A stretch of 64,000 nucleotides of DNA from Rhizoclosmatium globosum (lineage: Eukaryota; Chytridiomycota; Chytridiomycetes; Chytridiales; Chytriomycetaceae): NCBI GenBank assembly GCA_002104985.1, contig MCGO01000118.1:1-64000 (forward strand), read 5' to 3'. Positions 11,832-22,989 of this stretch are shown here, piece after piece. The position numbers were made by a program, and so were the translations under genes. A model generated the notes under the pieces. It did not search any database. It was given only the letters and a program-made list of their open reading frames with translations, and had not been told where the DNA came from. Numbering within the stretch: the stretch's first letter is position 1; each line of letters starts with the position of its first letter.

Positions 11832-11946
11832 AGTTATTTTGGAAACGGAATAAAACCAGCTATCGATAGATATTATTCAAGGAAAAGAGAACCATAAGAT
11901 TAAGTTCGTTTGAAATAGTTAAAAACAGAAATATGCAAAGAAAGCT

Positions 11947-14231
11947 TTATGGCTTGTCGCCAAGACCAAGTGCATTCGCCATCAAGAAGAACAATTCAGT
12001 GTTGTCCATAGTCTTTCTGCAAGAAGTGGCAACAGCTCCGTAGCAGTACAAATCAACGGCTTGCAAAGTGTGGACAGTCGTACCACTGGTGATTGGTAAG
12101 TTTCCTGGAATTCTGTTCAATCCTGTTCCGCTGTTGGAGTCGTGTGGATCATTAACGTATACAGCAGAAGCATCCTTGATAATCTTGGTTCCATTCACAT
12201 ATCCAACAGCCGGGTTACGAGTCAATGGGTTGGTTGGAGAAAAGTTGATACCATCACTACTCTGAGTTCCTGGCTCCTTAACCTCAAAGTTCTCAACCAT
12301 GTTCGGCATATCGACCTTGCCTCCCGCCAATCTGTATCGAGCAGCAGTAAACTTGGTTGGAAGCCCATTTTCATCCAAAACATTGTCAACCCAACCGGCA
12401 TCGTTGTACACTCCAATGGCATTACGTTGCTCAGCTTGCCAGTTGGCTCCAGCTGGTACTGCTCCATTAGGAGTTCCGTCTGCACTGAGGGAATCGTCTT
12501 GTGTGGCTTTACGGAAATATTCCAAGTCGACAGATCCATAGACATCGTATCCTTGCGCGTGGTCAGCAGTTAAAAAGATGGCAGTGTCCTTAGCAGATGG
12601 TAAAGCCTTGACGGCCTTGAGAGTACGGTCCAACTCGAGCAAATCAGCCAATCCACGGTCATAGCTAAGAAAATAAGTGTTAATACAAATTAATTATAAA
12701 AGTACAGAAACTTACTCCATTGGGTGCATTGACTTGTCAACAGCAGCAGCCTCAGATAACAAGAACCATCCGTCAGTACATTTCTTCTCCATAAGCTCAA
12801 TAGCCTTCAAAGTCATTTGTTCAAGTCCTGGCTGGTTGTAGGCAGTAGTCTTGTCGAGTTTTGGTGATGAATCAGGGTTGATGGCAAGGGACTTGGTGTT
12901 GTAAGCGCGTTCGTACCAAGTATCCATGTGTCCCTTATGGAAAATACCAAGAAGTGGAGCAGAAGTAGCAGCAGCCAAGTCGTTCTTGTCATACGCGACG
13001 GCGTATCCAGCAGCAGCAAATGCAGCGTAGTAGTCAGTTGAGTTCACAGCCAAACTTCCCTTGAACCATTCACCACCACCTCCCAGCAAAACATCTGGCT
13101 TGACGGCTGGGCCCCATGGCATAGGCTCTCCCTTTTCAGTCCAGGTGTTGGTAGTTCCGTTCTGTACCAAGTGCTTGAACCCGTTCAACGCCTGATCAAC
13201 GAGCACTTGCCCTTGGCCACGTTGACGCGTGTGTCCAAAGAAAGCAGCAGGTGTCGCGTCGACGACTGAAGCTGTGGTTACGATTCCAATACACATGTTG
13301 GGACGGACTCGACGGATAATTTCTGTGATTGTCTCAACCTTGGCGTCATCCAAATTATCTGAGGAGGAAGTATCTGCATACACATTCAATGTGTTGACCC
13401 ATCCCTATAAATAGCAGATTCCAAAATTAACGGTCAGTCTTTCTAAATAGGTTTCAATACAGGAAGTACCTTGTGACCAGTAGAGTACGTAGCCGCAGAG
13501 TTTGCAGAATCAGTAATAATAGCATCAATTCCATTGGTAGAGATTTTACCCATTCCATCCCACTTCTCCATTTCAAGGAACCCATCACCATTCGCAAACT
13601 TTCCAAACCGCGTGTTTCGTGAAATGTAACGAGCCGCCGAGATCATGGTAGGCGCCATACCGTCACCAACGAAAAGAAGCGTGTTCTTGACCTTACGAGT
13701 AGATGAACCCTTGACAACCCACTTTGCGTTCACTTTTTCACCTCCAGCAGAGACTTGGATGTTGTATTCTCCAGAAGCTGGAAGGGAGAGGTATCGCCAT
13801 GAAGCACGGGACACGGAGAAGGAAGTCTTTTTCTTGGCGTCTCTGGATTGAGAGTCCTTGAAATAAGTGGAGTTGTAGACACTGGTGTAAACAGTGGGGA
13901 CGTTTGCAATCACGTCCTTGACTTACTTTCCGTTAATAGTGAAGACGAGGTCAGAAAAGTCTATTGTCTTGAAGGCTTCAGAGTGCCATTCCAAAGCAAT
14001 GTCGAATTTCTGATTATTGAGGTTAATAAGTTTGTTCGTAAAGGAAGAACCAAACATCTCAACCTGTCCAGCAAGAAACTCAGAACCATCGACAGGAACC
14101 AAAGCAAGGTTCGAGTCACGTGGTAAAGCACGGTAACGGTGTTGCTGTCCAACTGTAGGAACTGATGGGTCGATAGCAGCAAAGACCCTGGCGGCAGTCG
14201 CGGCAATAAGCAGCAACGACTGAATCTGCAT
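11947..14231 (-). CDS. Secreted alkaline phosphatase
   Basis: An extracellular metal-dependent phosphomonoesterase that would release phosphate from organic esters. Exons 13927-14231, 13470-13881, 12716-13404 and 11947-12664 total 2124 nt, 707 residues. The signal peptide is MQIQSLLLIAATAARVFAA. Alkaline phosphatase motifs are LLFVGDGMAPTMISAARY, the nucleophile region ITDSANSAATYSTGHK (Ser after Asp), NTLNVYADTSS, MHPMDYDRG and the metal-binding TADHAQGYD. An N-terminal extension of about 150 residues, probably a beta-rich accessory domain, precedes the core. Intron 1 needs care: reading through gives an in-frame TAA at 13923. A 45-nt intron, GTAAGT at 13926 to ACCAG at 13882, removes it in frame and makes the whole CDS divisible by three. 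Confidence 0.9.
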
Positions 14232-14446
14232 TGTGGAAGAAAGTTGTCTGTTTTTGGAAAAGAAGTGATATTCCTGGAAACGCGCTTTTTTGGAAAAAAC
14301 TTCGAGAACACGCGCAGTTTTCTAATTTCAGGAAGTCCACCAATCACGCTTTTGAGCTTCCAAAAATCACTGAACTATGTGATAGCTGACAACGAATAAC
14401 TGTAAAACTTGGCATTATTATGCAACCAGGTTTATTCTTAAGTGAC

Positions 14447-15583
14447 TTATGGGCTCATTTGTTTCTTGAGAGCCTCTTCGAGTTTCTTGAATTCATCTTG
14501 TGATTGCTGCTCCAATTCATCAAATACTTGTTCCACGACTGTTACTTCTGGAACGTAGTGCTGTAGAGGAGTATAAATTTAGTAATGCTCAAAACTCCAG
14601 TACTATATTTGACTAACTGAAGGCACTGAGCTCCGCTTGTGCTCTCGCTGCACATGTACTCTCGCTACGCAATTTACTCTCGCCACGCAATTTACCTCGC
14701 GAAAGGGAGTTCGCTGCGCTCACTTTTTCTTCGGGTTCGCCTGAAGATGACGAGCTCCACTCGTGCTCTTGCTGCGCCAGAACAGTTTCACTTCGCAATT
14801 AATTGTCCGCTGCGCTCACTATTCTTGTGGCTTTGCTTGACAGCATTGAGCTTCACTGGTAACCACGCTCAGGTACGCAACAATACTAACCATCAACATA
14901 TTCTCAATACCATTCTTCAAGGTAACAACTGAAGAATCACAAGTCCTACAGGCCCCTTTCAGTTTCAACAGCACTTTGCCAGTTTCCTCATTGAAGCCCA
15001 TGAATTCGACATCGCCACCATCATCTTGGATAGTAGGACGAATACGAGTATCCAAGAGTTCCTTAATCATGGCAACAGTTTCAGAGTCGTCTGGATGAAT
15101 GACTGTATCAGCAGGCACGGCTGACGAGGCACCGGAGTCCTGAGCAAGGACTGGTTGACCAGAGGAGTAGTGATCCATGATAGAAGCATACAGATCCTGG
15201 TAGTAAACAAACATGCATGATAAGTAAGACAGTAACGTAACCACTCTACTCTGCTACTCAACAGGCTTCAACAGCGGCCACTCAGCCTCATCCACTTTTG
15301 TAACAGTGATAAAGTCCGGGCCCAGAAACACTTCCTTCACGCCGTCAATGCGAAACAGGCGCTTGGCCAAGGGACTCGCCATCGCCGCGCGGGCCGAAGT
15401 GAACTCGATCGTTGTGTTTGCCGATCCAACAACAGCCACGCCCGGACTGAACTTGAGCGAATTGGCGTTCGGCGTCGGCGCTGTTTGGATGAACAGCGAT
15501 CGCACGTGCGTCTGTTGGGCACCTTGGACATGGACAACGCGGACAACGGGTGGTGCCCTTGAAAGGAGGCGGTGGGCGAACAT
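14447..15583 (-). CDS. NFU1: Mitochondrial Fe-S scaffold/carrier NFU1
   Basis: NFU1 delivers [4Fe-4S] clusters to mitochondrial enzymes such as lipoyl synthase. Exons 15263-15583, 14891-15196 and 14447-14560 sum to 741 nt, 246 residues. A basic mitochondrial leader ([17 protein letters not shown]) precedes the Nfu N-terminal domain ([22 protein letters not shown]) and the C-terminal NifU domain with the cluster-binding CxxC in [21 protein letters not shown] and LKNGIENML are typical. The third exon completes the domain ([12 protein letters not shown]) after a 330-nt intron that carries the GC-rich intronic repeat. The first intron begins at GTTGAG directly after LLKP; ignoring it gives a false stop. 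Confidence 0.95.
14561..14890 (-). repeat. GC-rich repeat element inside NFU1 intron 2
   Basis: The intron begins GTTAGT at 14890 and ends CTACAG at 14561 on the minus strand. It holds two diverged copies of the SEC31-intron core (plus view GAGCTCCGCTTGTGCTCTCG at about 14630 and GAGCTCCACTCGTGCTCTTG at about 14751) with associated GTTCGCTGCGCTCAC and CTCGCTACGC pieces. Orientation relative to the gene is the same as in SEC31 and CRLS1. Confidence 0.85.
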
Positions 15584-17115
15584 TTGAATGGAAGATTTGA
15601 TTTGAAAAAGAACAAAGTAGTTTATTGAAAGAGAACTATCACAAAAGAACGACAACACTAGAAACAATTGCAGACACTCTCATGTTTGGTACAAGATTTT
15701 TCTTTTGGTATCCCGCCTCACAATGTGCTTTATATAAGACAATCACAAAAATTTACCCTCGCTTTTCGGGCCCAGTTTGGAGCTTAACTCTTAGGCAGAA
15801 GATAAGAATGGAGGTTGGGCCTGTTTTGACAAAAATCTTGTCAGTAAAAACTAATTCGCCTGTCTAGGGTTGAACCTTGTTTTTAAGGGGCAGATGGGAG
15901 GGTATAAAGTTTGAATACATTTTTCCTTTTTGCACTACTTCCAAAACCTCCATTCTCTCACTGCACTTGTCTTCAAGGGATCAGAGTGTGTAGGCGTCTC
16001 TGGCCAAGGGGTCCAGCACACGGACTGGATCCCTAGGGTGACGACCCTGGCTGTTTCGCGCTCCACCTGGTTCTGAGGCACGTGTGTCTTGAATGAGCTC
16101 CCCTTGACCATGTGAAATGAAGGCAGGTGCTAAGAGTGGGTTGTTGGATCCGTCTCCCTTCCCCCCTCTCCTCTTCCATTTCCTTGAATCCCTTCATTAC
16201 AAGTGGTCTGAATCTGTTTGCGGGTTTGGCCTGAACTAACTAGACTCAGTATCAAACTCTCTTGGGCTTCCTGACTTTACCCAACCTTACTTGGCCTTAC
16301 CTTTAGGCTGGCCTTTGCCTGACCTAACCTGCCTCAAATGAGATTTGTTCATGCAAGAGGTTTCTTATTAACAATTGCCAAAGCAACTGACCTTATTATG
16401 TCTTGGTTATGGAGAAGAGTCTGGGTTCCTAAGGTTTCGGCGTTTGTACATCAAATTCTGGAAATTAAGGCACCCGTGCTCTTTTCCATACTTAAGAACA
16501 TATGGGTTCTTGGCTACTGCGTTCATTCTTTTCAAAAATGACACGCCATCTGGTATTTTTAAAGGAAAGTCTCCCCACTTGTAAGCACCTCTGGCAAATG
16601 TACGAGGATTATTCCTCATATTTGACAACCGTTTACTGCCACATCCGCATGTGTCCATGGCTAGTTAGAGTTCTGAGCTTGATTTTAACAAAATGCATCC
16701 AGGTATTTGAACAGAAAATAAACGTTATTTCAGAAAGAGTATCTATAATCTCTCAACTACAATCAAGTATCTTGGTCTTGACCTTTATCTTGAGGTGAAA
16801 TGTATTTGAACAGAATTATTGACATACATTGAGCACCCTTAATTCCTTCGTGATTCACCAACAGTTTAAAATGGAAATTAAATATGAATGTAAGGTGTTT
16901 TAAATAGTTACTCTCCCAACCCTTTCTCTCTCTCTTTTTGCAAAACGACCACAAACCAGAATCCCCATCACTAACCCACCCAAAGTTTGATAGCAACTCT
17001 TCCCAAACCCCAAACAATTTCAGCGTGTAAGGTAAAAAACAACAAAGAAAGAAAGCAACAGTCTGTACAAAAACCAAAATAGCGATGATTAAGAGAAAAA
17101 ACTGCAGTGTATCCC
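15584..17115. other. Gene-poor interval, 1.5 kb
   Basis: No convincing gene on either strand. Small open frames at 16338-16800 show no recognisable motif. A GC-rich patch at about 15985-16090 can form two successive hairpins (GTCC/GGAC around 16010-16025, AGGGT/ACCCT around 16035-16050) and has a TGGCCAAGGGG string like a pol III A box, but I cannot fold it as a tRNA. The right part includes NFU1 upstream sequence and the TBL1 3' region. Confidence 0.4.
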
Positions 17116-19596
17116 TCATCGATCTCGTAACCCCGCAAGATGGACAACAGCGACCTATACTACATTTAGCAATCACACTCGTCAACGTAAAAAAAAAAAA
17201 AAGAAAACAAAACTCACCACCCCATCATTAAAGCAAACTGAAACTTTATCCCCCTTCACACCCCACTGCACCTCAAACACACTCCCATTCCCCTTAAAAC
17301 TCTTGACCAGCGCCCAATCCCGACACCGCCACACATTAAACACATTATCAAACCCACCACTCGCCAAAAAGTATCCATCCGCGCTGAAACTGAGTGCCGA
17401 GACCTGCGACGTGTGCTTCTCGAGCGTTTGCACGCATTTCCCTGTTGTTGTTGAAACGTCCCATATCCGGATGCTGAAGTCGAAGGAGCCTGTTGCCAGG
17501 ATCCGCGGTGTTGAGGAGGTGGTTGATGTGGAGGCGGATGGGTTGTGAGGTGCCCATCGGAGGCAGAAGACTTCCATTTTGTGGCCAGAGAGGGTATGTA
17601 TAGGTGTTGAGGAGTCCATTGACCAGACTTTGATGGAGTGGTCGTCTGAGCAGGAGGCAAGGAGTTGGTTTGTGGCGTCCCATTGAATTCCGTTTACATC
17701 AGCCTGTTCGTGAGTGCTTAGTTGAAGTCTTTTGATGCTCATGAGGATAGGAAGGATCGACTTACTGTGTGTCCGGAAAATACTTTGATTGGTTCCATAT
17801 ATCCCATTCGACACACGTAGACAAGTTTATCACTACTACTTGTTGCAAAGGTAACGTCGTCTTTCCAATCGAGATCGAGGACTGCGTTTTCATGACATTG
17901 AAATTGTTGCCGTAACTCGCCGTTCGATGCATCCCAAATCATAACGTGGGCATCAGCGCTTGCGGTACCCAGCAGGTCACCCTTTTTATTCCATTTCAGA
18001 GTGAAGACGGTGGATGTATGTCGGTTCATGGTATATTTGAGTTCTCCTGGTAAGGTTTAAAGGTTGAAGAGAAAAGTTTGAGTCGGAATTCGGTAACTTT
18101 TGAACCGAGGATACGGTACCTGACTTTGTCCACACTTTGACGCTTCCTGTTACACTCCCTGTTGCTAAAAGCATTCCTTGTGGCTATTTTGAAGCAGGAG
18201 AAGGTTAGCCAAGAGACCAGGTACAATAGGGATGACGAAACACTCACATGCCAATCCAGACTCGTCACGCCATTTACTTCTTCAGGCTCAGCATGATCTA
18301 ACGTTACAGCACATTCTGTCATGATACCGTCGGAAGAGTCGGAAGGTACCCGCCATAACCGCACTTTGCCATCTTCTGAACTGCGGATTGTAGAAGAGAG
18401 AGTGTCAGCGCATTCCATGCTGGTACACAATAGTATTGAACTCACCCAGCAGCAAGAAGCATGAACCGAGGGTTCCATCCGACGCAATATACAGCGCCGA
18501 CAGGTGTTTGGCCGTTTTCTGCTGAAGGTCGGTACACAGTCACGTCTGATGCTGTTGCGAGATGTGATTCGTCTTCTTCATTTGTCACTGCCACATTTTT
18601 TGATTTAGCAAAGTGATTGAAGGCAATGAAGGTGGGTGTTTGGGAGGTTGCATCGTCGTTTGTTGATGAGGGCCGCTCCTGACTCGCCCTGCCATTTCAC
18701 TGCTACTACAATAGCTCTACTGCATCCTTAATTGATGGGTCTGATGCCGCTTTGACGTGGTGCGTGATTACTCATAACGTTTGCTCTTCTTCATGCTCTC
18801 TCAGAACGACTCAGACCAGCCGACGGCAGTCTCTATATATGAGCACTATAAAGAGCTTCCATTGATACTCTGGCGTGTATACAGCGTCCAACTTGTTGTC
18901 TGAGGTCCTAGCACCAATAAAGGGAGCCCAATACTCACAGTCAACACCCAGAGACTTTGCCCGCTTCTCTCTTTCTAACCGCTTCGCTTCTTTCCTGTCC
19001 TTCTTGTCTTCTGTGGTATTTTTCTTTGCCTTCTTTGAAGCAGGCGCCGCAGCATCCGAGTCATCGTCCTGAGAGTCCCTCGCGGTTGAAGCTGGCGGCA
19101 CAATAGACTCAACGACACATTCGTGTGGCTGAGTGAGCGAGAAGGGGATAGAGCACTTTTTATGGGAGCCGTCCTGAGTTGAGTTTGTTGAGTATTTTAA
19201 GGCTGAGAGAGTTTTAAGCAACGCAAACGCCAACGCACATCGAGCGAGTGAGTCTCGACTTCCTGGTACAAAAGGCCGCGCTGCAGAAAGGCGACGAGGG
19301 CGCCCGGTGGAACCCTCGCGCCTTTGATGTCGTCTGGTTTGAGCATTGACGGGTACGCCGAGGGCAGCGACACGTGGTGGTGGAGGTAGTCCCGCGTGTG
19401 CACGGCGGCTTCCTGGGCGAAGGCGAAGGTTGAGTGGGTGAAGCCTTTGGTTGTGTACAAGTAGGGTAGGTTAGATGGCTCCTCCTAGGTACATGTAGAG
19501 TAACTAGAGTAACAAGGACTAGCACGAACCACTCTCAAGCAGGTATCGATACACGAGATAGTTGACATCGTCTGAGGTGATTGTGGACGACGACAT
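17116..19596 (-). CDS. TBL1: TBL1/SIF2-type WD40 corepressor subunit
   Basis: TBL1/TBL1XR1 (yeast Sif2, plant HOS15) bridges SMRT/NCoR-like or Set3-type histone deacetylase complexes. The N-terminal LisH dimerisation motif DDVNYLVYRYLLESGFTHSTF is split by an intron at 19446-19527, followed by the family segment KGARVPPGALVAFLQRGL, a basic linker (AKRLEREKRAK) and eight WD40 blades: LLAAGS..GKVRLWRVP, VNGVTSLDW, TVFTLKWNKKGDLLGT, DLDWKDDVTFATSSSDKLVYVC, VNGIQWDATNQLLASCSDDHSIKVWSM, RILATGSFDFSIRIWDV and ALSFSADGYFLASGGFDNVFNVW. The 3' end is chosen by splicing past the T-rich tract at 17180-17210 to GTCGCTG, giving a short tail like the family's VCVLDLRK; this last junction is the least certain. 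About ten introns. It is head-to-head with SSR1. Confidence 0.9.
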
Positions 19597-19649
19597 CTTT
19601 TTTCGCCCCTCTTTTTCTCTCTTCAGACAACTCTGACCCACAAAACCCA
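19597..19649. promoter_or_regulatory. 53-bp shared promoter, TBL1 / SSR1
   Basis: Only 53 bp, CT-rich on the plus strand, separate the two start codons, so the 5' UTRs and core promoters must overlap. No specific element recognised. Confidence 0.55.
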
Positions 19650-20864
19650 ATGCGTTTCCAGGCCGTCTTCCTCACTCTCTTCTCCCTCGCTATCGGTACG
19701 GTACCAACCACCTTAGCACCTTCGTAGTTCCACGTGTGTTGTGTTTCTGACCCATCGCCCTGAACAGCGGTCCTGGCCCAGCGTGCCGAGAAGGACGACT
19801 TCCTCGTCAATATGAACAAGGAGATTCTGCGCAACGGTGGTGCTCAGAAGCATGTGAACGAGCTTGCATTTGATACTGTCTTCCCGGGCTCAAAGGACTC
19901 TCGTTAGTATTGGCCGTACTCTACTCTTTGAAATTGGATGGGGGAACTCTGTCAATTAGATGTGGCAATTGGACATTGAAGATTTTCGCGGGGAGTCTGA
20001 TTGATGCAGCCTATATGCTGTTCGTTTGACACAGCTATTTATCTTGGCGAATGTCTATCTTGGAGTCTGATTGTCTGGCGAATGAGCCTTATGGCGCTGA
20101 GTCGATTCAAAATACTACGAAACCCATGAATCACTGCATACATCAAATCAATAGTCTAAATATCAAATATTTTAATTCAGAGTTTGTGTCTGGAGAGCCT
20201 GCCGAAGTCGTTGTTGGCGTCACCAACTTGGCTCCCCACCCAACTGCCGTCTTTGCCATCTCTGGTTACTTTGCTGAAGCCAAAAACACTTCAAAGCCAA
20301 TTCACGAGGTATCATCAAGAATTATGGCTTTATCAGTTTCTGAAATGATACAAATCACATAAACAGCTCGACGCCCAACGATTCAACATTAGATTGGACT
20401 CTAAGCAACAAGCTTCCTTCCCTCTCAGATTCACTCCAGAAATGGAAGCCCAAGACCTCATCCTTGTAGTTTTGATTGACTTTTTCGATGCTGTACGTCT
20501 ACTTTCCTTCCAACACCAACTTCCCATTCTCATCAACCACTCTTCTTAGGACGAAACCCCACGCCGCGCCATCGCCTTCCAAGGCCCAGTCAAAATCATC
20601 CCCTCCGACTTCATCCTCGACTTTGCCGGAATCTCAGTCATCGTAGTCATCTCCGGTCTCGCCTACATTGGCTACAAAATCGCCACCAACCCACCAAAGA
20701 CCTCCTCCTCCTCAAACTCTTCTTCCTCCTCTTCTTCTGCTGAAGTCAAGAAGCAAAAGATTCCTGCGGCTGAGATTCGTGAGAAGATTGCTGCCAAGAA
20801 GGAGCAGTTGGATGATGAATGGATTCCAGAGCACTTGAAGAAGGCGGACAAGAAGAAGAAGTAA
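19650..20864 (+). CDS. SSR1: Translocon-associated protein alpha (SSR1/TRAP-alpha)
   Basis: A single-pass ER membrane protein associated with the Sec61 translocon that aids insertion of some secretory proteins. Exons 19650-19695, 19768-19902, 20181-20308, 20367-20492 and 20550-20864 give 750 nt, 249 residues. The signal peptide is MRFQAVFLTLFSLAIAVLA. The lumenal beta domain includes FVSGEPAEVVVGVTNLAPHPTAV and SFPLRFTPEMEAQDL, both matching TRAP-alpha. One transmembrane helix follows (FAGISVIVVISGLAYIGY), then a cytosolic Ser-rich and Lys-rich tail ending ADKKKK. Intron 2 (278 nt) is unusually long for the locus and contains short direct repeats (GGAGTCTGATTG twice) but not the GC-rich family. 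Confidence 0.93.
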
Positions 20865-21094
20865 ATGGGATGGAGTTTTGTGAGGAAGTGGTGGGGGGTG
20901 TATCTATATATCAGGAGGTGGGGAGGTTGAAAGGGTTTGATGTTGACGAGTGTGATGAATGATGGACGGATTAAGTTCAGTGTCTTTTTTTGGGGGGGAT
21001 GCGGGTTCTATAATCTATTTCATTTGCAAAGAATACATTTGCAACTGTTCTGTTCTCATCCGGTTTTCTTTTTGTTTTATAGGATTTCTGAGAG

Positions 21095-22756
21095 ATGGCA
21101 TCACCCATCACTGCAGCAGCTTTCTCACACACGCCAGTGCTTCTCCAGGAATGCCTTCATTATATTAGTCCAATAACAGCATTGAAACCATTTGTGACGA
21201 GAGGGGCTGGGACTGGACGGAGGCGACAGGGACTCGCACCAACAACACCTGCCAAAGATACTTCAGCTTATGTTCGTAGTCCACTACAAAGATCAACTCA
21301 AATTGAATCTCTCGAATAGACATTTGTGGATGCAACATTTGGAGGCGGTGGATACACTAAGGCGATTCTTGGTACGTCCTTCAACTATTCGAACTAGAAA
21401 TGCCGGAACCTGATTCAATATTCTCTCAGAAAGATTTCCATCAGCACGTGTTATTGCTATTGACCAAGACCCTGCCGCATTCAAGGAAGCGGAAGCTCTG
21501 GCGTTGAAAATTGGTGGAGACAGAGTGCTCCCAGTTCGTGGAAAGGTATAACAGAAATATTGGATCAATACATCACTCTAATAATTCACTGGTTTCAAAG
21601 TTTGGTGATATGGTCGCACTTCTGGAAAAAGAGCTCGGACTGAAGTGAGCCCCCCCAAACCAAAACCAAGAATCCGTGTCAGAACTAACAACAAATAAGG
21701 GGACCGTGCATAGACGGCGTCGTGTTTGATATCGGTGTGAGCTCATACCAAATCGACCAAGGATACCGAGGCTTCTCATTCCGAACCGACGGGCCCCTCG
21801 ACATGAGAATGTGTTCTGATAAAGTCCACGGCCCGAAATACGATCTCCTCGCGAATTCAAGTTTGACGGCGGAGCATATCGTGAACAGTTGCGTTGCACT
21901 TTTGGGAAGGGTGTAGCTAAACCTACTCGATTTTTGTAGCATTCTCGGAACCTGACCTTGCCAACATTATTTATGAAAACGGAGATGAGAAAAAGTCGCG
22001 TCGTATTGCACGTGCAATTGTAAAGGCGCGACAAGCTGAACCCATCAAAACAACAAAGCAGCTAGCCGATATTGTACTCAAAGGCGCAGGAAAGTACGTC
22101 GGCGCAATTCATCCCGCAACAAGAACCTTTCAAGCGTGAGTACATTTCGTCTCCCTTTCGGTTCTGTCGTCTCATTTTTTTCGAGCCAGTCTCCGAATCT
22201 ACGTGAATGACGAACTGAATCAATTCCGACAAGGCCTCCTCGCCGCGGAAACACTCCTGAAACCAAGTGGAACTCTCGTCGGTGTTACGTTTCATTCCCT
22301 TGAAGACACGATCCTCAAAAACTTTTTACGAACCACAAGTGGAGCAACGACTGGACTTGGGTTGCGGTATTACAAAGAGAAGGGACGATATGGGTACCAA
22401 GGGATTGAAAAGTATCGGAATCGAAGAATTTCTGGTTTGTTGTTTTCTTGAATTTTAGGTGAGGGGTCTAATACTTGATAGTAGAAGTGTCTTCAATTGC
22501 AGCCATGGAGAAACTTTATCAGCAGGATATCGAAAGGCTTGAAGAACGGAGGAAGGAGTTGGAAGAGGGGAGGGAAGTGTTTGATGTGTCAAAAAATCAA
22601 GGAGGCGATGAAGGAATGAAACCATCATTTCAAATCGTGACCAAGAAATCAGTGGCTCCAAGTGATGAAGAGGTGGAACGGAATGTGAGGGCTCGGTCTG
22701 CAAAATTAAGGGCAGCTGTGAGGACTGAGAGTGAACCAATGGGTGCAACTGTCTAA
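21095..22756 (+). CDS. METTL15: RsmH-type rRNA cytosine N4-methyltransferase (METTL15)
   Basis: The eukaryotic form of RsmH/MraW, which methylates a cytosine in the small-subunit rRNA of mitochondria using SAM. Motifs in order: [13 protein letters not shown], the SAM loop [73 protein letters not shown] with [27 protein letters not shown], and [16 protein letters not shown], all RsmH signatures. Several short introns interrupt it, one with a weak GTTGCG donor near 21890. A C-terminal Glu/Arg-rich tail of about 85 residues ([14 protein letters not shown]) extends beyond the bacterial length. The role of mitochondrial localisation is inferred from the family; no strong leader is visible at this ATG. 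Confidence 0.93.
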
Positions 22757-22989
22757 AATATACTTAAGTTTTAAAACTGCCATACTTTTCAGTGAGCAAA
22801 AACTGGGTCTGGCCTATTTAAAACTAAACAGTTTTTATTTCCTGTTTTCTATGGAGAGAGAACCACATGAGCATCCACAAACAAAATTAAAGCGGCTTCA
22901 TTTTGAAACATCTTCCATTGAAACCCCTTTCACACTTACAGAATGACTCAACTTTCTGTTTTTCATACCATCATTCACATGGCTGCCAC

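Noticed and set aside
13921..13926. In-frame TAA in alkaline phosphatase, as readthrough or pseudogene signal
   Set aside because: A 45-nt GTAAGT...CAG intron removes it in frame and the spliced CDS becomes a multiple of three.
15985..16090. tRNA gene
   Set aside because: An A-box-like string and hairpins are present, but no cloverleaf, T-loop GTTCGA or acceptor pairing could be built.
16338..16800. Possible transposon-encoded protein on either strand
   Set aside because: Short open frames overlap on both strands and contain no transposase, integrase or reverse transcriptase motif.
21095..22756. Recent bacterial transfer of rsmH
   Set aside because: The gene has several spliceosomal introns and a eukaryote-style C-terminal extension, fitting the mitochondrial METTL15 lineage.
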